64,000 nt of DNA, taken from Caryophanales bacterium UBA2289. GTDB taxonomy: Bacteria; Bacillota_I; Bacilli_A; Izemoplasmatales; Hujiaoplasmataceae. The notes below the pieces were generated by a model. That model made no database searches, was not told where the DNA came from, and saw only the letters and a program-made list of their open reading frames with translations. Shown piece after piece: positions 17,730 to 27,175 of the stretch; positions within the stretch are counted from its first letter, which is position 1; every line of letters begins with the position of its first letter. The stretch spans positions 1 to 64,000 of the forward strand of contig DDWJ01000034.1 in NCBI GenBank assembly GCA_002345505.1. Direction: 5' to 3'. The position numbers were made by a program, and so were the translations under genes.

Positions 17730-19192
17730 TATAAATTCCTTAAAGGCCTTCCTATTAATTTCCCTTTACTAACTGAATAAATATCATCTACCGTTAATTG
17801 AAATGATACTTCTCTACCTTCTGAATCTGCTCTTTCTTTTATCTTGTTTAAGTGAAAATTTTTAATCTCATCATTCATCGCTAAATTACCGAATTCTAGA
17901 ATTCTTATTCTGCCTTCATTATCTCTTGCTGGAAATACTTTACCTGCATTATATTTGCTAGGTGCGAATGGTATGTCTAACAACCCTTGTTCAAAAGCTC
18001 TCACAGCTCCAACTGCTAAGTCGCCTTCACCTACTTTTAATACAACATCAATTAAGCATTTTACTTCTTTCTTAATTTGATCCATTTCTAAAAGCAAGTC
18101 TTCACTTTCGGAAATAGTTTGATCTTTTAGCATATTAACAATAAATTTTGATGCTTTAACACCTAATCCGTTAGCTTCCATTGTAGGAATACCAACAGAT
18201 TCATGTGGTGATTTTGTAATCAGTTTGGTAGCTTTTGATAGCGCCGCAACAGATGAACTATAAGATATCAACGCCATAGCTTCTGCTTCATCGCTTGGGA
18301 AGCCACCCATCCATTGATGGAATACTGTGGAAACTTCCATGTCTTTATAACCAAATTGATCCAAATATTCCAAAGTTTGGTCGTATAAAGAATGTACTGC
18401 TGCTACATCCTGTATTAAATTCCCGCCCATGCCGTATCCAACAGTTATATTCTTTACGCCTTGTTCTGCTGCAAGTAACGCTTCAATAATCATAACTGTG
18501 TTTGAAATTGATGGAGGAACAATAGTTCCTGTCAATGGTCCAAACGGTTCTCTATTGATTTTAATTCCTCGTTCTTCGTAATAACCAACCAATCTATCAA
18601 TGTATTGCCAGTTTCTTATCGAAACTTCTAGAGGTATCGATTTGGCGTAAGGAATATTATATGAAATACCTCCACCCTCATTAGATGTCCAACCAGATGC
18701 ATGAATTATTTCCGATAACAATCTAGCGTCAGGTGTACCGTGTCTTGCTTCTACAGGTTTATCGATTGACTCAAAAACTTGCTTACAACCTTTAACACCG
18801 TGGTTAACAGCCGGAAATCCATTTAATAGAGCTCTTTGTTTAAGTTCGGATTCTTCTAAACCTTTTTGAGCTTCTTGATAACGATTTTGTCTTGTATAAC
18901 TATCGATTGTCGAAGGCAAACAGTCTGCACCAGATTGAGATAGATAGTTTAGCAACTTAATATGTTCCGATAAGACTGGAACGCCTCCGCGGGGTTGGAT
19001 TAGAGTATCGTTATTAAGTTTAGCCTTATTCAAAACCAAGGCAAAATTCTTTTCCTCTGGCACTTTTCTTAAATATTCTACTGCTTTATCTAAATCTAAA
19101 TCTGAATCACTGCCTGTAGGCCAAGCTTTAAGAACTTCTTTTCTTAATTCAAGAAATTCTGATTCAGTTAGTTTCTTATTTTGTAATTTCAT
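17729..19192 (-). CDS. glmE: glutamate mutase (methylaspartate mutase) epsilon subunit
   Basis: 487 residues, matching the approximately 485-residue E subunit. With GlmS and adenosylcobalamin it rearranges L-glutamate to (2S,3S)-3-methylaspartate by a radical carbon-skeleton shift. Visible family stretches are IQPRGGVPVLSEH, LPSTIDSYTRQNRY, GFPAVNHGVKGCK, RHGTPDARLL, TSNEGGGISYNIPY and HQWMGGFPSDEAEA, covering the TIM-barrel active site. The start lies inside the end of glmL (17-base overlap). Confidence 0.97.
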   Translation of the reverse strand: MKLQNKKLTESEFLELRKEVLKAWPTGSDSDLDLDKAVEYLRKVPEEKNFALVLNKAKLNNDTLIQPRGGVPVLSEHIKLLNYLSQSGADCLPSTIDSYTRQNRYQEAQKGLEESELKQRALLNGFPAVNHGVKGCKQVFESIDKPVEARHGTPDARLLSEIIHASGWTSNEGGGISYNIPYAKSIPLEVSIRNWQYIDRLVGYYEERGIKINREPFGPLTGTIVPPSISNTVMIIEALLAAEQGVKNITVGYGMGGNLIQDVAAVHSLYDQTLEYLDQFGYKDMEVSTVFHQWMGGFPSDEAEAMALISYSSSVAALSKATKLITKSPHESVGIPTMEANGLGVKASKFIVNMLKDQTISESEDLLLEMDQIKKEVKCLIDVVLKVGEGDLAVGAVRAFEQGLLDIPFAPSKYNAGKVFPARDNEGRIRILEFGNLAMNDEIKNFHLNKIKERADSEGREVSFQLTVDDIYSVSKGKLIGRPLRNL

Positions 19193-20585
19193 CTTGATTA
19201 CCTCTAATCTGACATATATGTTTTTTCATTATCTTTAAAGCGGCCATTGGTTCTATTTTTGATAATAGCCCCATAGCTGCCATAATATAATCATGGTCAA
19301 TTAAAAAATTCGGGTCATTTGGTCTCAATTCTTGTGGGTTATGAAGAATATTAGTAGTCTGTCTCAATATTTCATATTGATGATTTGATTTTATTATAAC
19401 TCCGCCAGTTCCAATAACGTAGTTAACGTCTGATAAATCTTTACCAACTTGATTGTATACTTTACCCATTGGTGTTAACACTTCTTGTATTCTTCCAACA
19501 TGTCTATGCATTGCTCTATAGGCGCACATTTCAGCTAAGAATTGATCTATGAATTCATCTTGACTATTTTCTGGTAGTAACTTCACATTGCTATATCTAC
19601 GATTAACTTCATTAACGATGTCGATACCTTTATCTTTGTTAATGAATTTAATTTCTCGCTCAGACAAAGATTTAACAATCCCAGGAGCAGAATATCTCAT
19701 TCCTAAATCACCTTCTACGGTTCTTTTGGCAAATGGTTCTTCCAAACCTTGGACAATTACATCGCTTCTTTTAGTAGATTCACAAATTGAATACATATCC
19801 GTTGTGGCTCCGCCAATATCAACAACAACAATTTCTCCCAAACCATCTTCTTCTAAGTATCCTTCAGATAGAAGTTTAGCGGCTTCAAGAACTGCTGATG
19901 GAGTAGGTAAAATAACTTTATTGATTTGTTGTTCTATCTTCTTGATCCCTTTAGCAGCAATAATCTGTTTAAGAAATATTTCTCTAATTTTTTCTCTCGC
20001 ATCATTTATATTTAAAACGTTAATAGAAGGCATTACATTCTCGCAAATATGTCCATTCATATTGTACTTATTAAATATATCTTGAATATCATCTTGAGCT
20101 GACTTATTTCCGGCAAAAACAATTGGAATATTAATGCCTAATTCACCTAATAAATTCGCATTGTAAATTACCGATTCGGAATTACCACCATCTGAACCGC
20201 CAGCTAATAGAATAATATCAATCTTTTTATCAATAATTTGTTGAACTTCATTTTTATTTAAATGGTGAGAAAAAACCAAATCAACCTTAGCGCCAGCTCC
20301 TAAACAAACTCTCTTAGCAGCCTCCACAGTAAGCTCTTTAACTAGACCAATAGCGGCCATTTTTAGGCCGCCAGCAGCTGAAGAACAAGCAATAACTTGT
20401 TCAAAATTTATTTGTTTTCCTATTTTATCAAACAACTTTTCTAAAGCTTTTTGATAGCCTTCGTTAATGTCTGTTTCCACAGTAGTAAAATCCGAAGAAG
20501 TACCAATTATACTGTATTCTTCAGTATTTACAGCGCACAGTTTTGTAAAAGTTGAGCCAAAATCAATCAGCAAATAATTTGCCAT
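19176..20585 (-). CDS. glmL: glutamate mutase accessory ATPase GlmL (MutL)
   Basis: 469 residues of the ASKHA/actin-like ATPase type. LLIDFGSTFTKL at the N-terminus is phosphate loop 1, LAGGSDGGN and VVVDIGGATTDMYS are the second phosphate and adenosine regions, and VIGTGGVI is near the end. In the family it is placed between the mutase genes and is thought to reactivate the B12 enzyme by exchanging damaged cofactor. It starts one base after the glmS stop codon and overlaps glmE. Confidence 0.95.
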   Translation of the reverse strand: MANYLLIDFGSTFTKLCAVNTEEYSIIGTSSDFTTVETDINEGYQKALEKLFDKIGKQINFEQVIACSSAAGGLKMAAIGLVKELTVEAAKRVCLGAGAKVDLVFSHHLNKNEVQQIIDKKIDIILLAGGSDGGNSESVIYNANLLGELGINIPIVFAGNKSAQDDIQDIFNKYNMNGHICENVMPSINVLNINDAREKIREIFLKQIIAAKGIKKIEQQINKVILPTPSAVLEAAKLLSEGYLEEDGLGEIVVVDIGGATTDMYSICESTKRSDVIVQGLEEPFAKRTVEGDLGMRYSAPGIVKSLSEREIKFINKDKGIDIVNEVNRRYSNVKLLPENSQDEFIDQFLAEMCAYRAMHRHVGRIQEVLTPMGKVYNQVGKDLSDVNYVIGTGGVIIKSNHQYEILRQTTNILHNPQELRPNDPNFLIDHDYIMAAMGLLSKIEPMAALKIMKKHICQIRGNQDEITK

Positions 20586-20586
20586 T

Positions 20587-20991
20587 TTACTCTCCTAAAT
20601 CTGTTTTGATGTCTTTCAATGCTTCGTCAATAGAAATTCCCGGTGGATAAATTCTGTTAAATCCCATTTCAATAAAACGGTTTTTAACTTCGGTGAAATC
20701 TTGTTTACCAACAACAATATTTCCGCCTACGTAAAGCAATATCTTATCTAAACCCGATTCAATACATTTATCTCTCATGCCACGACAATCAATTTCGCCA
20801 TGCCCATACAGGGAAGAAACCATTATCATATCAGCGTTTGTTTCAATTGCTGCATTAATGAAATCTTCTTGTGAGGATAAAACACCTATGTTTACTACGT
20901 TATAACCTGATTTAGTTAAAGTATATTCAATTATTTTATTGCCAACAGCATGAACGTCGGCACCAATTACTCCAATAACTATTGTTTTCAA
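20587..20991 (-). CDS. glmS: glutamate mutase sigma subunit (B12-binding)
   Basis: 134 residues, the normal size. It carries the base-off/His-on cobalamin motif D12-x-H14-x-x-G17 (GADVHAVGNK), followed by VSSLYGHGEID and LLYVGGNIVVGK, which cradle the nucleotide tail. It forms the active heterotetramer with GlmE. This is the first gene of the glutamate operon. A -10 element and a cre-like motif lie in the 111-base gap upstream. The symbol should not be confused with glucosamine-6-phosphate synthase. Confidence 0.97.
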   Translation of the reverse strand: MKTIVIGVIGADVHAVGNKIIEYTLTKSGYNVVNIGVLSSQEDFINAAIETNADMIMVSSLYGHGEIDCRGMRDKCIESGLDKILLYVGGNIVVGKQDFTEVKNRFIEMGFNRIYPPGISIDEALKDIKTDLGE

Positions 20992-21010
20992 ACTATTCTC
21001 CCCATATTTT

Positions 21011-21041
21011 TGTAAGCGTTTTTATAACCTATAACATTATA
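21011..21041 (-). promoter_or_regulatory. possible promoter and cre-like site ahead of glmS
   Basis: On the minus strand TATAAT lies at 21036-21041 with a weak -35 (TTTAAT) 17 bases upstream. The plus-strand bases 21011-21024, TGTAAGCGTTTTTA, match the CcpA cre consensus TGWAANCGNTNWCA at all fixed positions except the last C. The cre-like site would fall shortly after the transcription start, a position used for road-block repression. Confidence 0.45.
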
Positions 21042-21093
21042 ACATAGTAGATTATAGAATTAAAGAAAAAATCTTAGAAAATCGTATAATGTT

Positions 21094-21115
21094 CTTTATA
21101 GTTTAAACTATAAAG
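21094..21115 (-). other. perfect 22-base palindrome at the end of the lysine operon
   Basis: The two halves, CTTTATAGTTT and AAACTATAAAG, are exact inverted repeats with no spacer. It covers the stop codon of the adenosyltransferase gene (21103-21105). No U tract follows on the minus strand within 20 bases, so it is either a poor terminator, an mRNA-end stabilizer or a protein site. Confidence 0.6.
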
Positions 21116-21627
21116 GTTAGTACAAAAAGATAGTCACTTAATCTATTTAAATATTTCTTTGATAACTCTAAATCTTTTCTTTCTTCACTGTCAACAAAAG
21201 CGTTTAATCTTCTTTCCGATTTTCGCGCCATAGTTCTAGCTACATCAACATAAGCTCCCGCTTTGGTCTTCTCGCTTCCAGGCAGATAAAACCTAGCTTC
21301 TAGTGGTTTTACATCAAGAATTTCTTGAATCTTTTTTTCTAATACTAATACATCTTCTTCTTTAATCTGAACTAGAATGTTATAAAGATCAGAATCAAAC
21401 TCACTAGCAATTAGAGAATTGATATTCTGCAAGTGCATTTGGATTTCTTTAATAAACTCAACATTGCAATAATGATATGCCAAACCTAAATATGAGCTCA
21501 ATTCATCCATAGCTCCAAGTGTTTCAAATAAAACATGACTTTTCTTAAAGGTTTTATTCTCAAAATTCTTTGATAATCCAGAATCTCCATATTTAGTTGT
21601 AACTAATTCTAGTTTGTTAACTGGCAT
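21103..21627 (-). CDS. ATP:cob(I)alamin adenosyltransferase, PduO type
   Basis: 174 residues. It adds the adenosyl group to cob(I)alamin to make adenosylcobalamin. The PduO/EutT-like family marks are TKYGDSG (11-17, the ATP phosphate loop), the VARTMARKSERRL stretch with R-x-x-R-x-x-E-R, and LNRLSDYLF near the end. It is the last gene of the lysine operon, right before the glutamate operon, so it can charge the cofactor for both KamDE and GlmES. It starts 6 bases after the kamE stop. Confidence 0.94.
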   Translation of the reverse strand: MPVNKLELVTTKYGDSGLSKNFENKTFKKSHVLFETLGAMDELSSYLGLAYHYCNVEFIKEIQMHLQNINSLIASEFDSDLYNILVQIKEEDVLVLEKKIQEILDVKPLEARFYLPGSEKTKAGAYVDVARTMARKSERRLNAFVDSEERKDLELSKKYLNRLSDYLFVLTFIV

Positions 21628-21633
21628 TATTTC

Positions 21634-22365
21634 TCACTTCTCTTTCTTATTTATTAAAGTATTTATAGCGAAAGTAGCAACATCTTCTGCAAAACTTCCG
21701 GGTCCGAAACCAGCATCATATCCCAATTCTTTTGCCAATTCGTGTGTAATTCTTGCTCCTCCAACGATTAATATTACTTTATCTCTTAATCCCTCAGTTT
21801 CCAACAATTCAACTAACTCAATCATATTTTTTAAATGCACTTCTTTTTGTGTTACTGTTTGTGAAACTAATAAGACATCGGCATTTTTCTCTCTAGCAAA
21901 CTTGATGAAATCTTCATTTAAAACTTGTGATCCCAAGTTATATGCATCAATACCTTCATACCTTTCTAAACCATAATGACCGGCAAAACCTTTCATATTC
22001 ATTATAGCATCGATTCCAACTGTATGAGCGTCAGTTCCAGTAGATGCACCAACAAAGACAATTTTTCTATCAAAGTTATGTTTTATAGCTTCTTCTATTT
22101 CTTCTTTTGAAAGTGCTTGGCTAGTTATTTCTTCCACTTTTATTTTATCATAATCGATTGAATTTTTGGTACTGCCATACACAATATAAAAACTAAAATT
22201 GTCACTTAAATTTTCAGAATGAACAACCTGCGGATCGGTAATCCCCATTTGCTTAACCAATTCTTTAGCTGCTTGGACACCTCTGGCTGAGTTAGCTACA
22301 GGTAAAGTAAAACTTATTTGGACTTTACCGTCATTGAATGTATCTCCATAAGGTTTAATCTTCAT
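21634..22365 (-). CDS. kamE: lysine 5,6-aminomutase beta subunit (B12 subunit)
   Basis: 243 residues. It binds adenosylcobalamin with D112-A-H114-T-V-G117. K125, eleven residues after that histidine, corresponds to the lysine that forms the PLP aldimine in the Clostridium enzyme (spacing His133-Lys144). VSQTVTQKEVHLKNM and LIVGGARITHELAKELGYDAGFGPG complete the Rossmann-like domain. With KamD it moves the terminal amino group of beta-lysine to carbon 5. Its ATG overlaps the kamD end by 11 bases. Confidence 0.97.
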   Translation of the reverse strand: MKIKPYGDTFNDGKVQISFTLPVANSARGVQAAKELVKQMGITDPQVVHSENLSDNFSFYIVYGSTKNSIDYDKIKVEEITSQALSKEEIEEAIKHNFDRKIVFVGASTGTDAHTVGIDAIMNMKGFAGHYGLERYEGIDAYNLGSQVLNEDFIKFAREKNADVLLVSQTVTQKEVHLKNMIELVELLETEGLRDKVILIVGGARITHELAKELGYDAGFGPGSFAEDVATFAINTLINKKEK

Positions 22366-23911
22366 TGAAGTATTCCTCCATCTTCTCCAATACTACATTG
22401 AAGTAGCTATCGGATTTTTCAAAAACTCCTGTCAAACCTTTCCCGCCAGTTCTCATTCTTTTTGTTTGCGCAAATACACCGCTTTCTAAACTGAAAAACA
22501 AACCATCTTGGGATATCTGTTTTAGCAGTTTTTCGGCAGAATCTAAAACTTCTTGTGCTCTGTTTTGAATTATACCATTTGCTTTATACTCAATTTCGTC
22601 TCCAAAAGATTTCATTGATTTTTGAATCATTTTAGCGTTTTTAATTGCTAGATATCTATCTGACATAAAAGGTGTATGAATAGCTTCTGTCATCATTCCT
22701 AATAAATGGATTGATTGCGAAGTCATTGTAGTAACCATATTAAACATTGCGTTCTGTTGGTATGCTCTAAAAATATTACCATTTATATGCTTAGTTGGCG
22801 GCATATATTTCAGTGGTGCTTCAGGAAATATCTCTCTAGCTAACTGTGCTTGAGCTAATTCAAATAAGAAACTATTTTCTACCTCCGGATCTATTTCAAA
22901 TGCATGTCCTAATCCCATTAACTTACTAGGCAAATGTGCTTTTAAAGCAAATGCTTCGTTAATGAATTGAGAGGCTGTAACGGTATGAGCTTCTTCAATA
23001 GCGTCTGCAGTTGTCAAGTAATTATCTTCTCCAGTATTTATTATAATTCCCGAGTAAGCATTAATTAGTCTTGAGAAATATTGATCGACAAAAGTTCTTT
23101 GCATATTTATATCCCGGAATATAATTCCGTACATACTGTCATTTAATAGAACATCCAATCTTTCCAACGCTCCCATAGCTGCAATTTCAGGCATACATAA
23201 ACCTGAAGCATAATTGACAAGATAGATATATCTTTTCTCTTCTTCGCTCACCTTATCAAGTGCTTGGCGCATAATTCTAAAGTTTTCTTGTGTAGCAAAT
23301 GTTCCACCAAAACCTTCAGTTGTTTTTCCATAAGGAACATAGTCAAGTAATGACTGTCCCGTAGACCTTATAACAGCAATTATATCCGCTCCAGCCTTGG
23401 CAGCAGAAACAGCCTGAATAACATCTTCATCGATATTTCCGGTAGCCACTATAACATACAAGTCAGTTTTATCCCTTGGGAATTTAGTTAAGTATTCTTC
23501 CCTATTTGCTTTGTTAGCTTTAATTTTGTTTAAACTCTTTTCATAATAAGGCTTCAACACTTCAAAAGCTTCTTTTTTATCAATCAAATCATAGCTACAC
23601 AAACTTAAATCTCCCGACACATATTGATTAACGAATTCTAACAATGATAAACCAGTATTTTTAAGTGCAGTTGCAATGTATATGCTTACACCTTTACTAA
23701 TGTCTCCATTTTGCACAATATCATCAACCATCTTATTTGGTAGAGGAACAGAAAATTCGTCTATACCATCTACACCAAGTAATCTCAATACTGTTCTTTC
23801 AACACTAATAGTTGTATGTCTATCAATAAAGTTTTGAACATCATTAGCAATTAAGCTTGCGTACTTACGACAAGAGTTAATTTGGTCTTGATTTAAATTT
23901 AGTTTATTCAT
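22355..23911 (-). CDS. kamD: lysine 5,6-aminomutase alpha subunit
   Basis: 518 residues from ATG 23911, which has GAAGGTGG about 6 bases upstream; an in-frame GTG at 23920 is less likely. This TIM-barrel subunit binds PLP and substrate. Family stretches include VERTVLRLLGVDG, IAVIRSTGQSLLDYVPYG (with the Thr-Glu-Gly-Phe-Gly-Gly-Thr loop after it), YASGLCMPEIAAMGALERLD and GHAFEIDPEVENSFLFELAQAQLAREIFP. The start overlaps the preceding P-loop gene by 8 bases, so the operon is tightly coupled. Confidence 0.96.
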   Translation of the reverse strand: MNKLNLNQDQINSCRKYASLIANDVQNFIDRHTTISVERTVLRLLGVDGIDEFSVPLPNKMVDDIVQNGDISKGVSIYIATALKNTGLSLLEFVNQYVSGDLSLCSYDLIDKKEAFEVLKPYYEKSLNKIKANKANREEYLTKFPRDKTDLYVIVATGNIDEDVIQAVSAAKAGADIIAVIRSTGQSLLDYVPYGKTTEGFGGTFATQENFRIMRQALDKVSEEEKRYIYLVNYASGLCMPEIAAMGALERLDVLLNDSMYGIIFRDINMQRTFVDQYFSRLINAYSGIIINTGEDNYLTTADAIEEAHTVTASQFINEAFALKAHLPSKLMGLGHAFEIDPEVENSFLFELAQAQLAREIFPEAPLKYMPPTKHINGNIFRAYQQNAMFNMVTTMTSQSIHLLGMMTEAIHTPFMSDRYLAIKNAKMIQKSMKSFGDEIEYKANGIIQNRAQEVLDSAEKLLKQISQDGLFFSLESGVFAQTKRMRTGGKGLTGVFEKSDSYFNVVLEKMEEYFNED

Positions 23912-24881
23912 AAATACCACCTTCTAACACATTTAGCACATCTGTTTTTAATGCATTCTTCAATTTGTTTTTAAAATCATTATTATCGAATTCATAACCT
24001 TTTGGAGAATATGGATTGTAGCAAATCAAGGCTACATTAACTGGATTAATTGTAAAAATATTGAAATTGAGTTTAAATAATTTTTCCAAATTATCATCAC
24101 TAACTTGAATATTAATTGGTGTTTGAATTATTAAGTCAAAAGAATATTTACCTCTTTCAACTACTAGTTTTTCAACAAACTTATTAGATATTGTCTTAGG
24201 TAAATAAAGATATTTTGCATTTAATACCTCATCAACGAAAATATCATTAACATTTCCTATAACGGACGAAAAAGGTAATTCTTGAAAAATGTTATTTTGG
24301 CTCACATAACCTATATTATGGCCAAAACTATAAGGTAAAGCAGGCATGATTTCTAAGTTAAATTTGCGATAATGCAAATATGCATCTTTAACTACTTTAT
24401 CAATGTCCTTGTCTTTATTCGCTCCTACAACGAAGATTGTCGCGTCAGAAGTCCTTGCAAATGTTTGTCTTGAGAACGCCCCATCTATTATGATTTTCTC
24501 AAGCTCATATTTTTCCAAAATACTTATCAACAATTGCATATCTTTGACCCTTGAAGGACCAGCTACTAAAGCTTTGCCTTCATTTAAAATTTCAATAATA
24601 ACAACTTCGCCAATTGAAGTTTTGATATTTGTTTTTTCCAAAATTCTATAATCACAACTATAATTTTTCAACGTATCAATTGCTGTAGCGACGATGTAAC
24701 TTTCTTTTACAAATATCCGAGGCTTCTCCATGGAAGTAATTTGATCTATTTCTTCTCCGTCTAACCCAATTGACGTAATTGCTAAACGACAAAACAACTG
24801 TTCTAAATAATGATTCATAACAGTTGTTTTTCCAGCATTTTTTGTATTACCGACGATGCTGATTATTTTAAATTTATCCAA
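23904..24881 (-). CDS. P-loop protein of the lysine operon (likely aminomutase reactivation factor, KamB-like)
   Basis: 325 residues. A Walker A-like loop, GNTKNAGKTT, lies at residues 11-20, and IIDGAFSRQTFARTSDATIFVVGANKDKD near 135-160 looks like Walker B plus a switch region. The same kind of gene sits between kamA and kamD in lysine-fermenting Clostridia and Fusobacteria, where it is thought to help reactivate lysine 5,6-aminomutase. Those clusters usually also have a MutS-like ATPase next to it, which is missing here. Function is inferred from place and P-loop only. Confidence 0.75.
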   Translation of the reverse strand: MDKFKIISIVGNTKNAGKTTVMNHYLEQLFCRLAITSIGLDGEEIDQITSMEKPRIFVKESYIVATAIDTLKNYSCDYRILEKTNIKTSIGEVVIIEILNEGKALVAGPSRVKDMQLLISILEKYELEKIIIDGAFSRQTFARTSDATIFVVGANKDKDIDKVVKDAYLHYRKFNLEIMPALPYSFGHNIGYVSQNNIFQELPFSSVIGNVNDIFVDEVLNAKYLYLPKTISNKFVEKLVVERGKYSFDLIIQTPINIQVSDDNLEKLFKLNFNIFTINPVNVALICYNPYSPKGYEFDNNDFKNKLKNALKTDVLNVLEGGIYE

Positions 24882-24889
24882 ATAATCAA

Positions 24890-26137
24890 CTATTTTTTTA
24901 ATGTTCTTTTCCTTCTTTCCAATTCTTTCGGTTCTAGAGAAATCATTTTTCCTGCTAATAACCCGCTAACACCATTAACATTTTCATACTTTTCTTTGTT
25001 GATATAGTTTTGTGGTTCTGAATATGTAGAAATAACCCCTTCATAATTTCTTAAAACGATTTTACCAGGAGCTTGTGAAATTACATAATTTGGCATTACT
25101 GGAATTTTACCTCCGCCTCCCGGAGCGTCCACAACGAAAGTTGGAACACAATATCCTGAGGTATGTCCTCTCAGACCTTCAATAATTTCAATACCCTTAG
25201 AAACAGGGGTTCTAAAATGCTCTATACCTAAAGACAAATCACATTGATAGATATAGTATGGTCTAACTCTTATATATGCTAATCTTTGAACTAGTTTTTT
25301 CATAACTTCAACTGAGTCATTAACACCTTTTAACAAAACTGATTGATTGCCTAATGGAACTCCAGCATTTGCTAAACGATCTATCGCGGCCTTTGATTCC
25401 ATGGTAATCTCATCATAATGATTAAAATGGGTATTCAACCATATTGGATGATACTTTTTCAACATATCTACGAATTCTTGAGTAATTCTTTGTGGCAAAA
25501 CAACTGGAGTTCTGGTTCCTAAACGAATTATTTCTACATGTTCAATTTCTCTTAATCTTTTGATAATGTCTTCCAAAATTTCATCACTTACTAATAAAGC
25601 GTCTCCACCAGAAAGCAATACATCTCTAATTTCTTCATTTTGTCTAATATACTCAATTGCTAAATCTATTCTATCTTGTGGCATTTTTTGATCTTTTTGA
25701 CCAGCAAATCTTCTTCTTGTACAATGTCTACAGTACATAGAACACATATCCGTAATCAAAAACAATACTCTATCTGGATAACGATGTGTTAATCCCGGAA
25801 CAGGTGAATCAGTATCTTCAGCTAATGGATCTAACATATCATTTTCCCCAACGACCATCTCATAAACGCTTGGGATGGCTTGCTTTCTAATTGGGCAATT
25901 AGGGTCATCAGTATTAATTAATGTTAAATAGTAAGGAGTTATCGCCATTCTGAATTTTGACAAAACACTTGTAATATCATTTCGTTCTTCTTCAGTCAAT
26001 TTAATATATTTATCAAGATCATCAACATTTTTAATTCTGTTTCTTACCTGCCAACGCCAATCTTGCCAATCAGAATCTAAAACACCCGGGAAATACTTCT
26101 TCTTTCTCAATAAATATGTGTCATTAGTGACTTTCAT
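24890..26137 (-). CDS. kamA: L-lysine 2,3-aminomutase (radical SAM)
   Basis: 415 residues. It converts L-lysine to L-beta-lysine. The radical SAM cluster is C132-x3-C136-x2-C139 (MCSMYCRHCTRRRF), the SAM loop is LLSGGDALL (174-182), and the PLP lysine is probably K344 in DAPGGGGKIPV. The C-terminal tail (about 375-415) lacks the cysteine cluster that binds zinc in some clostridial enzymes. It overlaps the kdd stop codon by one base. Being in this operon makes it catabolic rather than biosynthetic. Confidence 0.97.
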   Translation of the reverse strand: MKVTNDTYLLRKKKYFPGVLDSDWQDWRWQVRNRIKNVDDLDKYIKLTEEERNDITSVLSKFRMAITPYYLTLINTDDPNCPIRKQAIPSVYEMVVGENDMLDPLAEDTDSPVPGLTHRYPDRVLFLITDMCSMYCRHCTRRRFAGQKDQKMPQDRIDLAIEYIRQNEEIRDVLLSGGDALLVSDEILEDIIKRLREIEHVEIIRLGTRTPVVLPQRITQEFVDMLKKYHPIWLNTHFNHYDEITMESKAAIDRLANAGVPLGNQSVLLKGVNDSVEVMKKLVQRLAYIRVRPYYIYQCDLSLGIEHFRTPVSKGIEIIEGLRGHTSGYCVPTFVVDAPGGGGKIPVMPNYVISQAPGKIVLRNYEGVISTYSEPQNYINKEKYENVNGVSGLLAGKMISLEPKELERRKRTLKK

Positions 26138-27174
26138 TATTTATCACTTCCGTATCTCTCTTTAAAAATCTCATATAATTCTTTTGATTCTCTTAAAAGA
26201 TTCAAAGTGAATTCTGCATGATCTTTTGTATAACCATTACCTATTATCATCAAAGCTTCAGATGCTATACCTTCTGCACCTAAAGCCGCTTTTGTGAATG
26301 ATGTTGCCATAGAGAAAAAGTAAATTGTTCCTGCCGATTTTGTTGGTAAAATTGAAGTCATTTCCGTATTAGGAACATTTACAACATTAATTGTCACATC
26401 AACCATTTCTGGTAAAACGTCTTTAACTTTATTATATATTTCCATTGGTTTTGTAGCATCGCCAACGATAATGTAATCACAAACATTAAGCTTTTCTAAA
26501 TCATGGCGATGTCTATCAGAATGAATCAATCCGATTACCTTACCATTTTTACCTGCACTTTTTCTTGCTTGATAAGCACAAAGTATTCCAGATTTACCAC
26601 CAGCACCTAATATTAATACTGAATCATCTTTTTTAACAAGTTTTTCTACTTGTGCTGCAGCTCCTGCTACATCTAAAGCAGAAAGAACTATATTAGCTGG
26701 CAAGTCATTAGGGATTACAGCATAAATTCCGGTTTCAAAAAGTATAGCTTGACCGATGATATTTACCTGATCTTTAGATAGATCTATACTTACGATTTTT
26801 TCTATTTTTAAAGGTGTTAGAGATAAAGAAACTAATGATGTAATTTTGTCCCCAGGCTTTAAATTAAGATGAAGATTTTTTCCTACTTCTTTTATTCTTC
26901 CTAAAAACATACCACCGCTTCCAGTAACTGGGTTTTGCATCTTACCCTTATTGTTTACGATGTTTTCAATCATTTCTTTCATTTTATCAATATCACTATT
27001 GCATGCATTTTTAATTTGTGTGAATGATGCTGAATCAATATTTAAAGTATCTACGTCTACTAATATTTCGTTGTCATAACATACCATCTCATTGTTAATT
27101 TTATCAGCTGTTTGTGGTAATGTTCCTTCTGGATAAATAACTCTATGTGTTCCGTACTTGCATAATTCTTTCAT
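26137..27174 (-). CDS. kdd: L-erythro-3,5-diaminohexanoate dehydrogenase
   Basis: 345 residues. It oxidatively deaminates 3,5-diaminohexanoate to 3-keto-5-aminohexanoate with NAD+. The start KELCKYGTHRVIYPEGTLPQTADKI is the family's N-terminus. SVLILGAGGKSGILCAYQARKSAGKNGKVIGL at about 184-215 is the Rossmann dinucleotide site. GSGGMFLGRIKEVG is a conserved loop. Its gene lies between kce and kamA with 1-base spacings, as in other lysine-fermenting organisms. Confidence 0.96.
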   Translation of the reverse strand: MKELCKYGTHRVIYPEGTLPQTADKINNEMVCYDNEILVDVDTLNIDSASFTQIKNACNSDIDKMKEMIENIVNNKGKMQNPVTGSGGMFLGRIKEVGKNLHLNLKPGDKITSLVSLSLTPLKIEKIVSIDLSKDQVNIIGQAILFETGIYAVIPNDLPANIVLSALDVAGAAAQVEKLVKKDDSVLILGAGGKSGILCAYQARKSAGKNGKVIGLIHSDRHRHDLEKLNVCDYIIVGDATKPMEIYNKVKDVLPEMVDVTINVVNVPNTEMTSILPTKSAGTIYFFSMATSFTKAALGAEGIASEALMIIGNGYTKDHAEFTLNLLRESKELYEIFKERYGSDK

Positions 27175-27175
27175 C

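Noticed and set aside
19588..20085. Open frame of 165 codons on the plus strand inside glmL.
   Set aside because: It lies wholly antisense to a clear glmL gene, has no ribosome binding site, and its product resembles no family. It is a shadow of the coding strand.
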